A stretch of 39,672 bases of DNA from Candidatus Lustribacter telmatis (GCA_003164045.1 PLRU01000051.1:145093-184764); one strand, 5' to 3'; shown: positions 8,672 through 16,157, numbered from the stretch's first letter. Program-made: numbers and translations. Notes: generated by a model from the letters alone, not told the origin.

Positions 8672-9078
8672 CAGCGGCGGAAGAGCGGCGGATCTCCTAC
8701 GCCGGAATAATTGCGGCCGCTGAGCCAATCGAGTTCCGGCTGCGGCACGTTTGCGGCGACCCAATCCTTGTGGATCCGCATCACGAGCAGCTTATCCGTG
8801 GGCCGCAGCACCGTGACGAGCCGTTCCGAGATTTCCGTGTTCGTCAATTCGGCTTCGACAATCCAGGCAAATTTCTGAAATTGATACGCATCGCCTAACG
8901 ATTTGATCGCGAATTCGAGCTTTGCCGTTTCGTCCGGCAACCGGAGCCCCGGCAACTCGAGCGCAATGTAGTGGACCACGACCGCACCACCTTTCGAGCG
9001 CACCCTTCTCCCTCGCAGGCGCGATTCCGGTGGAAGCAACCGCTCGGCCACCCTAGCGGCATCAATCGTGAACTTCAT
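8671..9078 (-). CDS. Small protein resembling the SinR/Cas2-like family
   Basis: 135 residues from ATG 9076-9078; the open frame continues upstream only through the tRNA and RNase P RNA genes on the other strand, so this is the sensible start. The central part, LEFAIKSLGDAYQFQKFAWI followed by VEAELTNTEISERLVTVLRPTDKLLVMRI, fits the ferredoxin-like pattern of the small SinR/Cas2-like family (helix, W-(I/L)-V strand, EI-helix, D-K-L-L-V strand). I recall that pattern rather than having searched it, so the assignment is tentative. It has an unusual basic N-terminal extension (residues 8-30). It is the first gene of the operon with the monooxygenase. No CRISPR repeats or cas1 are in the window, so a CRISPR role is not suggested. 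Confidence 0.6.
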   Translation of the reverse strand: MKFTIDAARVAERLLPPESRLRGRRVRSKGGAVVVHYIALELPGLRLPDETAKLEFAIKSLGDAYQFQKFAWIVEAELTNTEISERLVTVLRPTDKLLVMRIHKDWVAANVPQPELDWLSGRNYSGVGDPPLFRR

Positions 9079-9138
9079 CACGCCGCAAGCATGCAAGGCA
9101 CCCGCGCAGTAAGGCGCGAATGGTCGGCGGTCGGTCAC

Positions 9139-9214
9139 GGGGGCATAGCTCAGTTGGTAGAGCACCTGCATGGCATGCAGGGGGTCAGGAGTTCGAGTCT
9201 CCTTGCCTCCACCA
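9139..9214 (+). tRNA. tRNA-Ala(GGC)
   Basis: Complete cloverleaf of 76 nt with encoded CCA. The acceptor stem GGGGGCA pairs with TGCCTCC and contains the G3-U70 wobble that defines alanine identity. The anticodon arm is CCTGC-ATGGCAT-GCAGG, giving anticodon GGC. The T arm has GTTCGAGT. The gene lies on the plus strand, divergent from the SinR-like gene and 7 nt before the RNase P RNA. Confidence 0.97.
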
Positions 9215-9221
9215 CCGACGC

Positions 9222-9601
9222 GCGGAGTTCGCCGGGTCATCGCGACGGAACGGTTCGTCGAGGAAAGTCCGGGCTTCACTGGGCAGGGTGCAGGATAACG
9301 TCCTGTCGGGGCAACTCGAAGGAAAGTGCCACAGAAACATACCGGGTATGTTGGAGCGAGCGAAGGCGAGTCCCAACACCTAAGGGTGAAATCGTGAGGT
9401 AAGAGCTCACGGCGACTCGCGGTGACGCGGTCGCGCGGTAAACCCCACCTGAAGCAAGATCGCTCGCATGCCGTGCCTCGCGCACGGGAGCCTGCCCGGC
9501 TCAACGAGCAACATCGCAGCGAGGTCTCCGGTAACGGCGGCCCCAGAGAGATGATGACCACCGCCTGGCGGAACAGAATCCGGCTTACAGGCGGACTTCG
9601 C
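9222..9601 (+). ncRNA. rnpB: RNase P RNA (bacterial type A)
   Basis: The catalytic RNA that trims the 5' leaders of tRNA precursors. Conserved landmarks are in the right order: GAGGAAAGTCCGGGC near 9260 (P4 5' strand region), GGGTGCAGGATAACG, GAAGGAAAGTGCCACAGAAA, AAGGGTGAAATCGTGAGGTAAG, GGTAAACCCCACCTGAAGCA, and ACAGAATCCGGCTTACAGGCG at the 3' end near 9573-9593. The ends are set by a 12-bp P1 stem between 9222-9233 and 9590-9601. The true transcript may extend a few bases past these. It lies 7 nt after tRNA-Ala on the same strand, and no clear U-tract terminator follows before the next gene at 9639. Confidence 0.95.
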
Positions 9602-9638
9602 ACACGATTTCGGCCGCCATGCGTCGAAGCGCGCGGTA

Positions 9639-11360
9639 ATGCCGACCGGGTTGTGGCGCTTCCTGGCGCTCGCGGGTGCGTTGATCGCGCTCGTTTTTGT
9701 CGTGATCGAAACGGCCGACGTGCGCGCCTACACGAGCGACCACATCACGGCAGAACCCGCCGACGGCCGCTCCTGGGCGCACCTACGCGTCGTAAGCGTA
9801 ACCGGCGATGCGGCAGAGAACGGCGGCCTGCGCGCCGGCGATATCATCACGCCGCTCTTCGACTACACGCAACGCGTGCGTCAGGGCGGCGAACCCGCCG
9901 GCTCGACTTTGCGCTGGGCGGTCGCGCGCGACACGTCGCACTTCACGGCGACGACCACGGTCACCGCGGTCGCCGGCAACGAACTCGTCCTGCTGGAGAT
10001 CTTCAACGCGCTGCGTCTCGCGATGATCCTCATCGCGATCGTCGTGGCCGTGCGGCGCCCCGACGTGCTCGCAGCGCGCGCACTCGTCGCGTTTCTCCTC
10101 ACGATGGCAATCGCGCTCATCCCCGGCGGCGCCTGGCTCCCGGATCCCTGGTTCGTTGCCTGGCGCACCGTGCGCACACCGATCCAGATTTTGGGCCTCT
10201 CGCAGGGCTTGCTTTACGCGTGCATCTTCCCGTTCGCGTCGGCCGGCGGCGTGCGCGCGTGGCTGCGCCGGATCAATCCGTGGTATACGCTCTTTAGCGC
10301 GGGCTCCGCACTCGCGATAACGATCTGGAACCAGACGACAAACCAAACGCACGATCTCGGCGTGCTCTCGCCCGTCGTCGATTGGTCGCCGATGGCGTAT
10401 TTCGTGGCGATTGCCGCGGCGTTCTGGATCGCGATCACCGGTTCGAGCGGGCGCGACCGTCAACGCGTCTACTGGTCGGCCGGGTCCATCGGCGTCGGCT
10501 TCAGCGGCCCGATCGTGGCGACCATATTGGTCTTCGCATTCGGGCGCACCGAGAGCTGGGTCGACTTTCTGTCGCTGACGCTCATCGCGATGCCGCTCGG
10601 GCTCGCCTACACGATCCTGCGTCACCGGACGGTCGACATCGGCTTCGTCATCAGCCGCGCGCTGGTGCTCACGCTGCTTTCCGCGATCGTCATCCTCGCC
10701 TTCGGCTTGCTCGAACGCGCGCTCGGCAAACTGTTCATCGACGCCTCGCACATCGCGAGCCGCTCGGTCGAAATCGCGCTCGCGCTGGGTCTGGGGTTTT
10801 CGTTGCGCAGCCTGCACACGAGGATTGAGATCGTCATCGATCGGCTCTTCTTCCGCCATCGGCAACGTGCGCTCGCGACGCTCAAGACGTTCGCTTCGGA
10901 CGTGTACTTCATCACCGATCCGGACGTGGCGCTCGAGCGTACGGTCGATGTGGTGAACCGTTGCGCCGACGCCGAAAACGCGGCGCTCTATCTCATCGCC
11001 GACGGCGTCTTCGGCTGTGCCGCCGCGATCGATCCGGCGAGCCTGCCCGCCGAAATCAGCGAGAACGATCCGCTGTTCGTCCGCATGCGCGCATCCCGCG
11101 AACCGGAGCTGCCGCGCGAAGTCGCGAGCAGCCTCGATGTCGAGATCGCGTTCCCGATGTTCGTGCGCGCAACGCTGGTGGGCGCGCTCGTGCTGGCCGC
11201 CAAGCGATCGGGTGAAGCCTACGATCCCGAGGAGAAGGCGCTTTTGGCCGACCTCGCCGGGCGCGTTGGCCTGGCCCTCGACGCACTCCAGACCGCCGCA
11301 ATGCGGCGGGAACTCGAGACGCTGCTGACTGCAACCGGCGGGGCTGCTTCGGCGTTATAG
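9639..11360 (+). CDS. Membrane protein with periplasmic PDZ-like loop, multi-helix core and C-terminal GAF domain
   Basis: 573 residues from ATG 9639. Segments in order: a membrane helix at about 7-25; a PDZ-like region at 45-100 with the loop ENGGLRAGDIITPLFDY; then about eight hydrophobic helices between 118 and 360 (for example LRLAMILIAIVVAVRR and LVLTLLSAIVILAFGLLERA); a linker RIEIVIDRLFFRHRQRALATL near 385, typical of membrane sensors that precede GAF; a GAF domain at about 400-540 (ENAALYLIA, AFPMFVRATLVGALVLAAKR); and a short C-terminal helix. No kinase, GGDEF or DNA-binding output domain follows, so it is a sensor without visible output. It starts 37 nt after the RNase P RNA and 13 nt lie between it and the next gene. 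Confidence 0.75.
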   Translation: MPTGLWRFLALAGALIALVFVVIETADVRAYTSDHITAEPADGRSWAHLRVVSVTGDAAENGGLRAGDIITPLFDYTQRVRQGGEPAGSTLRWAVARDTSHFTATTTVTAVAGNELVLLEIFNALRLAMILIAIVVAVRRPDVLAARALVAFLLTMAIALIPGGAWLPDPWFVAWRTVRTPIQILGLSQGLLYACIFPFASAGGVRAWLRRINPWYTLFSAGSALAITIWNQTTNQTHDLGVLSPVVDWSPMAYFVAIAAAFWIAITGSSGRDRQRVYWSAGSIGVGFSGPIVATILVFAFGRTESWVDFLSLTLIAMPLGLAYTILRHRTVDIGFVISRALVLTLLSAIVILAFGLLERALGKLFIDASHIASRSVEIALALGLGFSLRSLHTRIEIVIDRLFFRHRQRALATLKTFASDVYFITDPDVALERTVDVVNRCADAENAALYLIADGVFGCAAAIDPASLPAEISENDPLFVRMRASREPELPREVASSLDVEIAFPMFVRATLVGALVLAAKRSGEAYDPEEKALLADLAGRVGLALDALQTAAMRRELETLLTATGGAASAL

Positions 11361-11373
11361 CGAACTGAAGATC

Positions 11374-11772
11374 ATGGCGCATTTCGACAAGAACCTCACC
11401 GTCGAGCAAGCGTTCAAAACGCATGCCGGCGCACGCCGCGTGTTCGCGCGCTTTCATCTTGGAGGCTGTTCGAATTGTTCGATCAGCGAGACCGAGACGA
11501 TCGAACAAGTCAGCGAAGGCTACGGCATTCCGCTCAACGTGTTGATGGACGATCTCGAGAAGCTGTTCGATCAGCCCGCGCTTGAAGTCGGTGACGCGGT
11601 GCGCCTGCCCGATGAGATTCGCTCGAAGATCCCGCAGCTGGCCGGCGTTCCGGAGCTCGGACGGGTGACCGATTTTGCCGCCGGCGCCTACACGGTCGAG
11701 TTCGGTGACGTCCGCCTGCAAGGCTTGGCCGAGGACTTCATCAAGGCCGAAACGGAAGCCGCGACCGCCTAA
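11374..11772 (+). CDS. DUF1858 / HCP-associated redox-disulfide-type small protein
   Basis: 132 residues from ATG 11374. The first 65 residues match the DUF1858-like fold found in ScdA N-termini and in proteins linked to the hybrid cluster protein: NLTVEQAFKTHAGARRVFARF, then LGGCSNCSISETETIEQVSE with a C-x-x-C pair near residues 32-35, then GIPLNVLMDDLEKL. The CxxC could be redox active or bind metal. The C-terminal half (70-130, GDAVRLPDEI ... TVEFGDVRLQGLAEDF) is a small beta-rich extension that I do not recognise. It probably shares a transcript with the GAF sensor 13 nt upstream. Its last 4 bases overlap the end of the convergent DUF2203 gene. Confidence 0.75.
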   Translation: MAHFDKNLTVEQAFKTHAGARRVFARFHLGGCSNCSISETETIEQVSEGYGIPLNVLMDDLEKLFDQPALEVGDAVRLPDEIRSKIPQLAGVPELGRVTDFAAGAYTVEFGDVRLQGLAEDFIKAETEAATA

Positions 11773-12146
11773 CCCTCGAGGGGTTTGCGGTCCATAAACG
11801 ACTCATCAGTGCCGTGCCAGTGCGTGAGCTGGCCTTCGCCCGCTTTCCAACACAAGTAGATCGGCCGGCCCTCGCGGATCGACGGAAAGTCGAGCAACCC
11901 GAGGTCGATGTCTTTCACCACGCAGCCGTATGCCTCGATCCGGTTGATGAGGTGCACCACCTCAGCCTTCAGGTCGGTGAAGCGGCGAGCCGGCCGGCGC
12001 GCGGGCACACTGCGGGCAGCGTGCAAGGCCGGATCGCTCTCGAGCAGCCGGATAGCAAGCTCGCGGCGCTTCTCCCACAGCTGTTCGACGAGCGGCGTGA
12101 GGACCGGGATGAGGGCGTTGGCACGTTCGGGCGAAAAGACATGCAT
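11769..12146 (-). CDS. DUF2203-family protein
   Basis: 125 residues from ATG 12144-12146. The N-terminus MHVFSPERANALIPVLTPLV and the C-terminal run VKDIDLGLLDFPSIREGR, YLCWKAGEG, LTHWHGTDESFMDRKPL are the hallmark pattern of DUF2203 (usual length 110-130). The conserved GLLDFP, CWK and WH residues suggest a small binding site, but the function is unknown. The start codon lies only 2 nt from the start of the divergent rapZ, so its promoter and ribosome-binding site would have to sit inside rapZ, or the mRNA is leaderless. The 3' end overlaps the DUF1858-like gene by 4 bp. Confidence 0.85.
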   Translation of the reverse strand: MHVFSPERANALIPVLTPLVEQLWEKRRELAIRLLESDPALHAARSVPARRPARRFTDLKAEVVHLINRIEAYGCVVKDIDLGLLDFPSIREGRPIYLCWKAGEGQLTHWHGTDESFMDRKPLEG

Positions 12147-12148
12147 AA

Positions 12149-13003
12149 ATGCGTCGTCTCGTCATCGTAACGGGGCTTTCGGGTGCAGGCAAGAGCCAGG
12201 CCATGAAATCGTTCGAAGATTTCGGCTTCGCGTGCCTGGACAACGTGCCTCCGGTCCTCGCTCCGGCGTTCGTCGACCTGGTCCGCGCCAGCGACCGCGA
12301 CACCGCGGCCCTCGCATTCGACGTGCGCTCTGGGGGCGCGTTCGGTGATGCGACCGCCGCACTCGAACAGCTGCTCAACGATGGTCTCCGGCCCGAAGTG
12401 CTGTTCCTTGATGCCGACGATGAGACGCTCGTGCGCCGCTACAGCGAAACGCGGCGCCGGCACCCACTCCACGGCACGGCTTCCACGCTGATCGAGGCGA
12501 TCGCAGCCGAGCGCGCGTCGCTGGCGGCGTTGCGCGATCGCGCCGACTTCCTCTGGGATACGACGAACTTCACGCAGGCGATGCTCAAAGAGCACATCGC
12601 GAGCACGTTCGTGGCCGGCGGGACGCGGCACACGCGTACCACGCTGATCGCGTTCGGGTTCAAATACGGCGTGCCGCTCGATGCCGACTGGACGTTCGAC
12701 GTCCGGTTTTTACCCAATCCGCACTACCAGTTGGCGCTGCGGCCGCTCAACGGCAACGATTCCGAAGTCGCGGCCTTTCTCGAGACGTCGGGCGACCTCG
12801 AGCCATTTCTCGAGCGGCTCTTTGCGCTGGTCGACTTCGTCGTGCCGCGGGCGCGCGCCGAAGGCAAATCGCAACTGACGTTTGCCGTCGGCTGCACCGG
12901 CGGCCGGCATCGTTCCGTATACGTGGCGCGCCGGCTGGCCCAGCACCTTATCGAAACCGGCGAGGATGCGCCGGCCATCGAAGAACGCGATCTACGCCGA
13001 TGA
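12149..13003 (+). CDS. rapZ: RNase adapter / nucleotide-binding protein RapZ (YvcJ)
   Basis: 284 residues, the usual family length, from ATG 12149. Walker A GLSGAGKS at residues 9-16, then SFEDFGFACLDNVPP, the Walker B-like VLFLDADDETLVRRYSETRR, the RRHPL motif, and the C-terminal domain with FGFKYGVP near 170, FDVRFLPNPHY, and GCTGGRHRSVY near 260. In Escherichia coli RapZ binds the sRNA GlmZ and controls amino-sugar synthesis; in Gram-positive bacteria YvcJ is a nucleotide-binding protein with a role in competence and phosphate signalling. The stop overlaps the yvcK start by 4 bp (ATGA), the arrangement known from many bacterial phyla. The start lies 2 nt from the divergent DUF2203 start. 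Confidence 0.97.
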   Translation: MRRLVIVTGLSGAGKSQAMKSFEDFGFACLDNVPPVLAPAFVDLVRASDRDTAALAFDVRSGGAFGDATAALEQLLNDGLRPEVLFLDADDETLVRRYSETRRRHPLHGTASTLIEAIAAERASLAALRDRADFLWDTTNFTQAMLKEHIASTFVAGGTRHTRTTLIAFGFKYGVPLDADWTFDVRFLPNPHYQLALRPLNGNDSEVAAFLETSGDLEPFLERLFALVDFVVPRARAEGKSQLTFAVGCTGGRHRSVYVARRLAQHLIETGEDAPAIEERDLRR

Positions 13004-14352
13004 AACGTCCGATCGATTTCGTGCGGTGGTTCTTGCCCGGCCTCGGCGTCAAGCGCTGGCTGGCCGTGGCCGTGTTCGGCGCGGTGCTCTTCGTCAACGG
13101 TGCGTCGCGCTGGCTCACCGATGAGGGCGCGCACGTCGGCGTCAACGAGCTCGTCGACTGGATGGTCGGCGACTTTTTCCCGCCGGCCGATCTCTCGTAC
13201 GTCTTTCTGGTGTTGGGCTTCGTGCTCGTTGCGCTCGGCATCTGGCGCTGGCTCAATTCGATCGTCAGCGCGGTGCGGCCGTACGGCACGGAGCGCATGA
13301 TCGATGCATTGCTCGAAACGCGGCTCAAACGCGGCTACAAGATCGTGACGATCGGCGGCGGTACGGGCCTGGCAACGATGCTGCGCGGGCTGAAGAAATA
13401 CACCGCAAACCTCACCGCCATCGTAACGGTGAGCGACGACGGCGGCAGTTCGGGCCGGCTGCAAAAGGAACTCGGCGTCTTGCCGCCGGGCGATATTCGC
13501 AACTGCCTCGTCGCGCTGGCCGACGACGAAGCGCTGGTCACGGATCTCTTCAACTATCGCTTCACCGAAGGCGATGGGCTCACGGGCCATTCGTTCGGCA
13601 ACCTCTTTCTCGCCGCGCTAACCGATGTCACCGGCAATTTCGACGACGCGATCAAGGTCTCGAGCCGCGTGCTCAACATCAAGGGCCGCGTGCTGCCCGC
13701 TACGCTCGCCGTCGCACAATTGTGCGCGCGCCTAAGCGACGGCACCCTCGTCGAAGGCGAATCGAACATTTCCAAATCAGCGGCGCCGATCGATCACGTG
13801 TTTCTCGATCCGCCGCACGCCGAGCCGCTCGAAGAGGTCATCGCCGCCATTCGCGACGCCGATGCGATCGTGCTCGGCCCGGGATCGCTCTACACCTCGA
13901 TCCTGCCGAACTTGCTCGTGCAGCGGATCGCGCACGAGATCGAAGCCGCCAATGCGGTCAAGATCTACGTTTGCAACGTGATGACGCAGCCGGGCGAAAC
14001 CGTCGACTATACGGCCGCCAAACACGTCGAAGCGCTGATCGCCAACGCAAAGGCACGCGTGTGCGACATCGTCATCGTCAACGACGAACTGCCGCGCAAG
14101 CTGCTCGACATCTATGCCGAAGAACACCAGCTGCCGGTCGTCATCGACAAAGCCCGGCTCGACCGGCTGCACGTGCAAACGGTGCGCGCTTCGGTTATGG
14201 GCGAAACCGACACCGTCCGTCACGACCCGGAGAAACTCGCGGCGGTCGTGATCGGCGTGATCGATCAGCAAGTCGCGCAGCGCGCGTCCTACGTCAAGTC
14301 GAAACCGGCGCCGAACGAAGTCGAGCCCAGCGTGCCGCTGCCGCGCGGATAA
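13000..14352 (+). CDS. yvcK: YvcK/CofD-like gluconeogenesis factor with N-terminal membrane helices
   Basis: 450 residues from ATG 13000. Two hydrophobic helices (about 18-37 and 66-85) precede the soluble domain, as in the membrane-anchored YvcK variants of some phyla. The soluble domain starts with IVTIGGGTGLATMLRGLKKY near residue 112, then VSDDGGSSGRLQKELGVLPP, GDIRNCLVALAD, GHSFGNLFLAALT, and LGPGSLYTSILPNLLV, all typical YvcK/CofD motifs that bind a UDP-sugar. The family is needed for cell shape and growth on gluconeogenic carbon sources. Translationally coupled to rapZ. The 3' end overlaps the convergent glycerate kinase by 59 bp. Confidence 0.96.
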   Translation: MKRPIDFVRWFLPGLGVKRWLAVAVFGAVLFVNGASRWLTDEGAHVGVNELVDWMVGDFFPPADLSYVFLVLGFVLVALGIWRWLNSIVSAVRPYGTERMIDALLETRLKRGYKIVTIGGGTGLATMLRGLKKYTANLTAIVTVSDDGGSSGRLQKELGVLPPGDIRNCLVALADDEALVTDLFNYRFTEGDGLTGHSFGNLFLAALTDVTGNFDDAIKVSSRVLNIKGRVLPATLAVAQLCARLSDGTLVEGESNISKSAAPIDHVFLDPPHAEPLEEVIAAIRDADAIVLGPGSLYTSILPNLLVQRIAHEIEAANAVKIYVCNVMTQPGETVDYTAAKHVEALIANAKARVCDIVIVNDELPRKLLDIYAEEHQLPVVIDKARLDRLHVQTVRASVMGETDTVRHDPEKLAAVVIGVIDQQVAQRASYVKSKPAPNEVEPSVPLPRG

Positions 14353-15442
14353 ACGCCGGCGCGTCGCGCATCGCACGTTCGCGATCGCGCGGATCGTCGA
14401 TGAGCGCAACGCACGTAACGCCGCGCTCGCGCAGCTCCGCAATCGCGAGCGGATCGACGCTACCGCCGATCGCGATGACCTCGACGCCCGCGGCCGCGGC
14501 GAGCGCGGCAACGCCCGCCACGACCTTGCCGTCGAGCGACTGACGATCGATCCGCCCCTCGCCCGTGATGCAAAGCGCCGCCCCGCGCAAGGCCGCCTCG
14601 AGCCCTTGCAGCTTGGCGACGATATCGAAGCCGCGAGCCAGTGCCGCCCCGGCGAACGTGGCCAAGCCCCAACCAAGGCCGCCGGCCGCGCCCGCCCCGG
14701 GCATCGCCCGCAGATCCCGTCCGGTCGTCGCCGCAGCCACGTCGGCCAGCCGCGCGAGCATCGCATCGAGAAAGGCCACGTCGGCCTCCGTGGCGCCCTT
14801 TTGCGGCCCGTACACAGCAGCTGCGCCGTGCGGTCCGAGCAGCGGGTTATCGACGTCGCAGGCGATCTGGAGCTCCGCCCGGGCCAAGCGCGGATCGAGG
14901 CCGGAGACATCGATCGCGGCCAGAGCGGCGAGCGCCGCCGGCGTCGGTTCGAGCACCGCACCGGCTGCGTCCAGAAACCGCAGGCCGAGCGCCGCCAGCG
15001 CCCCGGCCCCGCCATCGGTGGTCGCCGAACCGCCGATGCCGAGCACGATGCGCGTGGCGCCGCCGTTCAGCGCGTCGGCGATGAGCAGGCCCGTCCCATA
15101 CGTCGTCGCCAGGCGCGGCGCGCGGCGGTCTCCCAGCAGCGCCAGGCCCGAAGCAGCGGCCATTTCAAGGATCGCCACGGGCCCGGAACGCGCGTAGACC
15201 ACGTCGACCGGCTCGCCGAGGGCATCGACCGCGCGCGCCGTCTGCGGCGCGGCCCCACCGTCGAGAAACGCCGCCACGGTGCCGTCGCCGCCATCGGCCA
15301 GCGGCATCACGGTGTACCCGGCGGCGCTGCCCCACGCGTCACGCAGGCCGAGCACGATCGCGTCGGCCGCTTCACGCGCGGTGCAGCTGCCTTTGAACTT
15401 ATCCGGCGCGACGACGACGCGCGGCGCCGCCTCAGCCGCGAT
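14294..15442 (-). CDS. Glycerate 2-kinase (GarK/GlxK type), start codon unclear
   Basis: Phosphorylates D-glycerate with ATP, feeding it into glycolysis. Family marks: MPLADGGDGTVAAFL, GPVAILEMAAASGLALL, TYGTGLLIADALNGG, VLGIGGSATTDGGAGALAALG, GAAGGLGWGL and CITGEGRIDRQSLDGK. The frame also encodes the conserved N-terminal strand VVVAPDKFKGSCTAREAADAI at about 15360-15418, yet no ATG, GTG or TTG precedes it: the first is GTG 15355, which would cut this region off. The only plausible start is ATC 15440-15442, giving 382 residues, near the usual length. A sequencing error or a real truncation at 15355 are alternatives. The 5' end overlaps the small lipoprotein gene by 11 bp and the 3' end overlaps convergent yvcK by 59 bp. 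Confidence 0.85.
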   Translation of the reverse strand: MAAEAAPRVVVAPDKFKGSCTAREAADAIVLGLRDAWGSAAGYTVMPLADGGDGTVAAFLDGGAAPQTARAVDALGEPVDVVYARSGPVAILEMAAASGLALLGDRRAPRLATTYGTGLLIADALNGGATRIVLGIGGSATTDGGAGALAALGLRFLDAAGAVLEPTPAALAALAAIDVSGLDPRLARAELQIACDVDNPLLGPHGAAAVYGPQKGATEADVAFLDAMLARLADVAAATTGRDLRAMPGAGAAGGLGWGLATFAGAALARGFDIVAKLQGLEAALRGAALCITGEGRIDRQSLDGKVVAGVAALAAAAGVEVIAIGGSVDPLAIAELRERGVTCVALIDDPRDRERAMRDAPAFIRAAAARWARLRSAPVST

Positions 15443-15767
15443 CGAGCGGGATGTCCATGCGCACGCGGTCGCCGTTGACCACTGAAAACGCGGCGGGCTG
15501 CGCGGCCACGGTGTACCCGTCCGGCGGCGTAACCAGCAGGTCGGTCTGGCCGCTGGGAACCGGCGAAATGCTGTAACTGCCGTCGGCTGAGGTGACGGCC
15601 ACGAGCGCGGTGTCGGCCGACACCGTTACGCCGGCGAGTCCTTGATTCGTGGATGCATCGTAGATGCGGCCGAAAACGGTGGCGTAGTTTTGGGCCGGCG
15701 GCACGGCGTCACAGGCGCCGAGCGTGGCGAGCGCGGCCCCCGCCGCGACGAACCGCCGGCGGCGCAT
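15432..15767 (-). CDS. Small lipoprotein with carboxypeptidase-regulatory-like beta domain
   Basis: 111 residues from ATG 15765-15767, overlapping the stop of the gene before in TAATG. The signal MRRRRFVAAGAALATLGAC ends in a lipobox cysteine at residue 19. The rest is a single beta-sandwich of the CarboxypepD_reg/CnaB kind: VFGRIYDASTNQGLAGVTVS, then TSADGSYSISPVPSGQTDLL and a final hydrophobic strand. Such domains are usually binding or stabilising modules on envelope proteins. It lies in the long minus-strand run between DUF5069 and glycerate kinase; function unknown. Confidence 0.7.
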   Translation of the reverse strand: MRRRRFVAAGAALATLGACDAVPPAQNYATVFGRIYDASTNQGLAGVTVSADTALVAVTSADGSYSISPVPSGQTDLLVTPPDGYTVAAQPAAFSVVNGDRVRMDIPLDRG

Positions 15768-16129
15768 TAGGCGGGAACGAAGCCTTCTTCCGCGTCGAGG
15801 CGATCGAGATTCGCCCCCTTCTCGCCGAGCAGCCAGCGATTGGCATCGTCGCGGCGTTCGTCCGTCACCCGGGCGCGAATCCAGGCCAGGATGCCGCTAT
15901 CGGTATCGCACGAATCGAGCGCGGCGTCGAACATGCGCGAGGTGATCCCCCAGCGGTCGAACACGCCGCGATCCATCGGACACGGATAGATGTAGTCGTG
16001 GATCGTGTCGTCTTGGGCGGCGCGCGCTTTGTCGAACACGCGAGCCAGCCACAGAAACCCGTCGATCTCGTGACGCGCACGCCGTGGAAAATCACGGCCG
16101 CTGCGGAAGTCCGTACCCATAAGGCGCAT
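15767..16129 (-). CDS. DUF5069-family protein
   Basis: About 120 residues. I chose ATG 16127-16129 (MRLMGTDFRSGRDFPRRARH); the in-frame GTG 16177 would add 16 residues and overlap the peptidase gene by 20 bp, and ATG 16120 is also possible. DUF5069 marks are GRDFPRRARHEIDGFLWLAR, FDKARAAQDDTIHDYIYPCP, then MDRGVFDRWGI and a C-terminal WIRARV helix. The protein is probably cytoplasmic and its function is not known. The stop overlaps the start of the small lipoprotein (TAATG). Confidence 0.82.
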   Translation of the reverse strand: MRLMGTDFRSGRDFPRRARHEIDGFLWLARVFDKARAAQDDTIHDYIYPCPMDRGVFDRWGITSRMFDAALDSCDTDSGILAWIRARVTDERRDDANRWLLGEKGANLDRLDAEEGFVPA

Positions 16130-16157
16130 AACGCCCGAAAATGGCTCGTCGTTGCGC

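Noticed and set aside
8971..9402. Open frames across the tRNA-Ala and RNase P RNA genes
   Set aside because: Conserved RNA structure explains this stretch; the translated text has no protein character.
9422..10297. Plus-strand open frame starting inside the RNase P RNA
   Set aside because: It crosses the 3' half of the RNA gene and then runs out of frame through a real gene.
9783..10865. 360-codon minus-strand open frame
   Set aside because: Shadow of the PDZ/GAF membrane protein; charged, low-complexity composition and no motif.
12400..13590. Long minus-strand frames over rapZ and yvcK
   Set aside because: Antisense shadows of two conserved genes.
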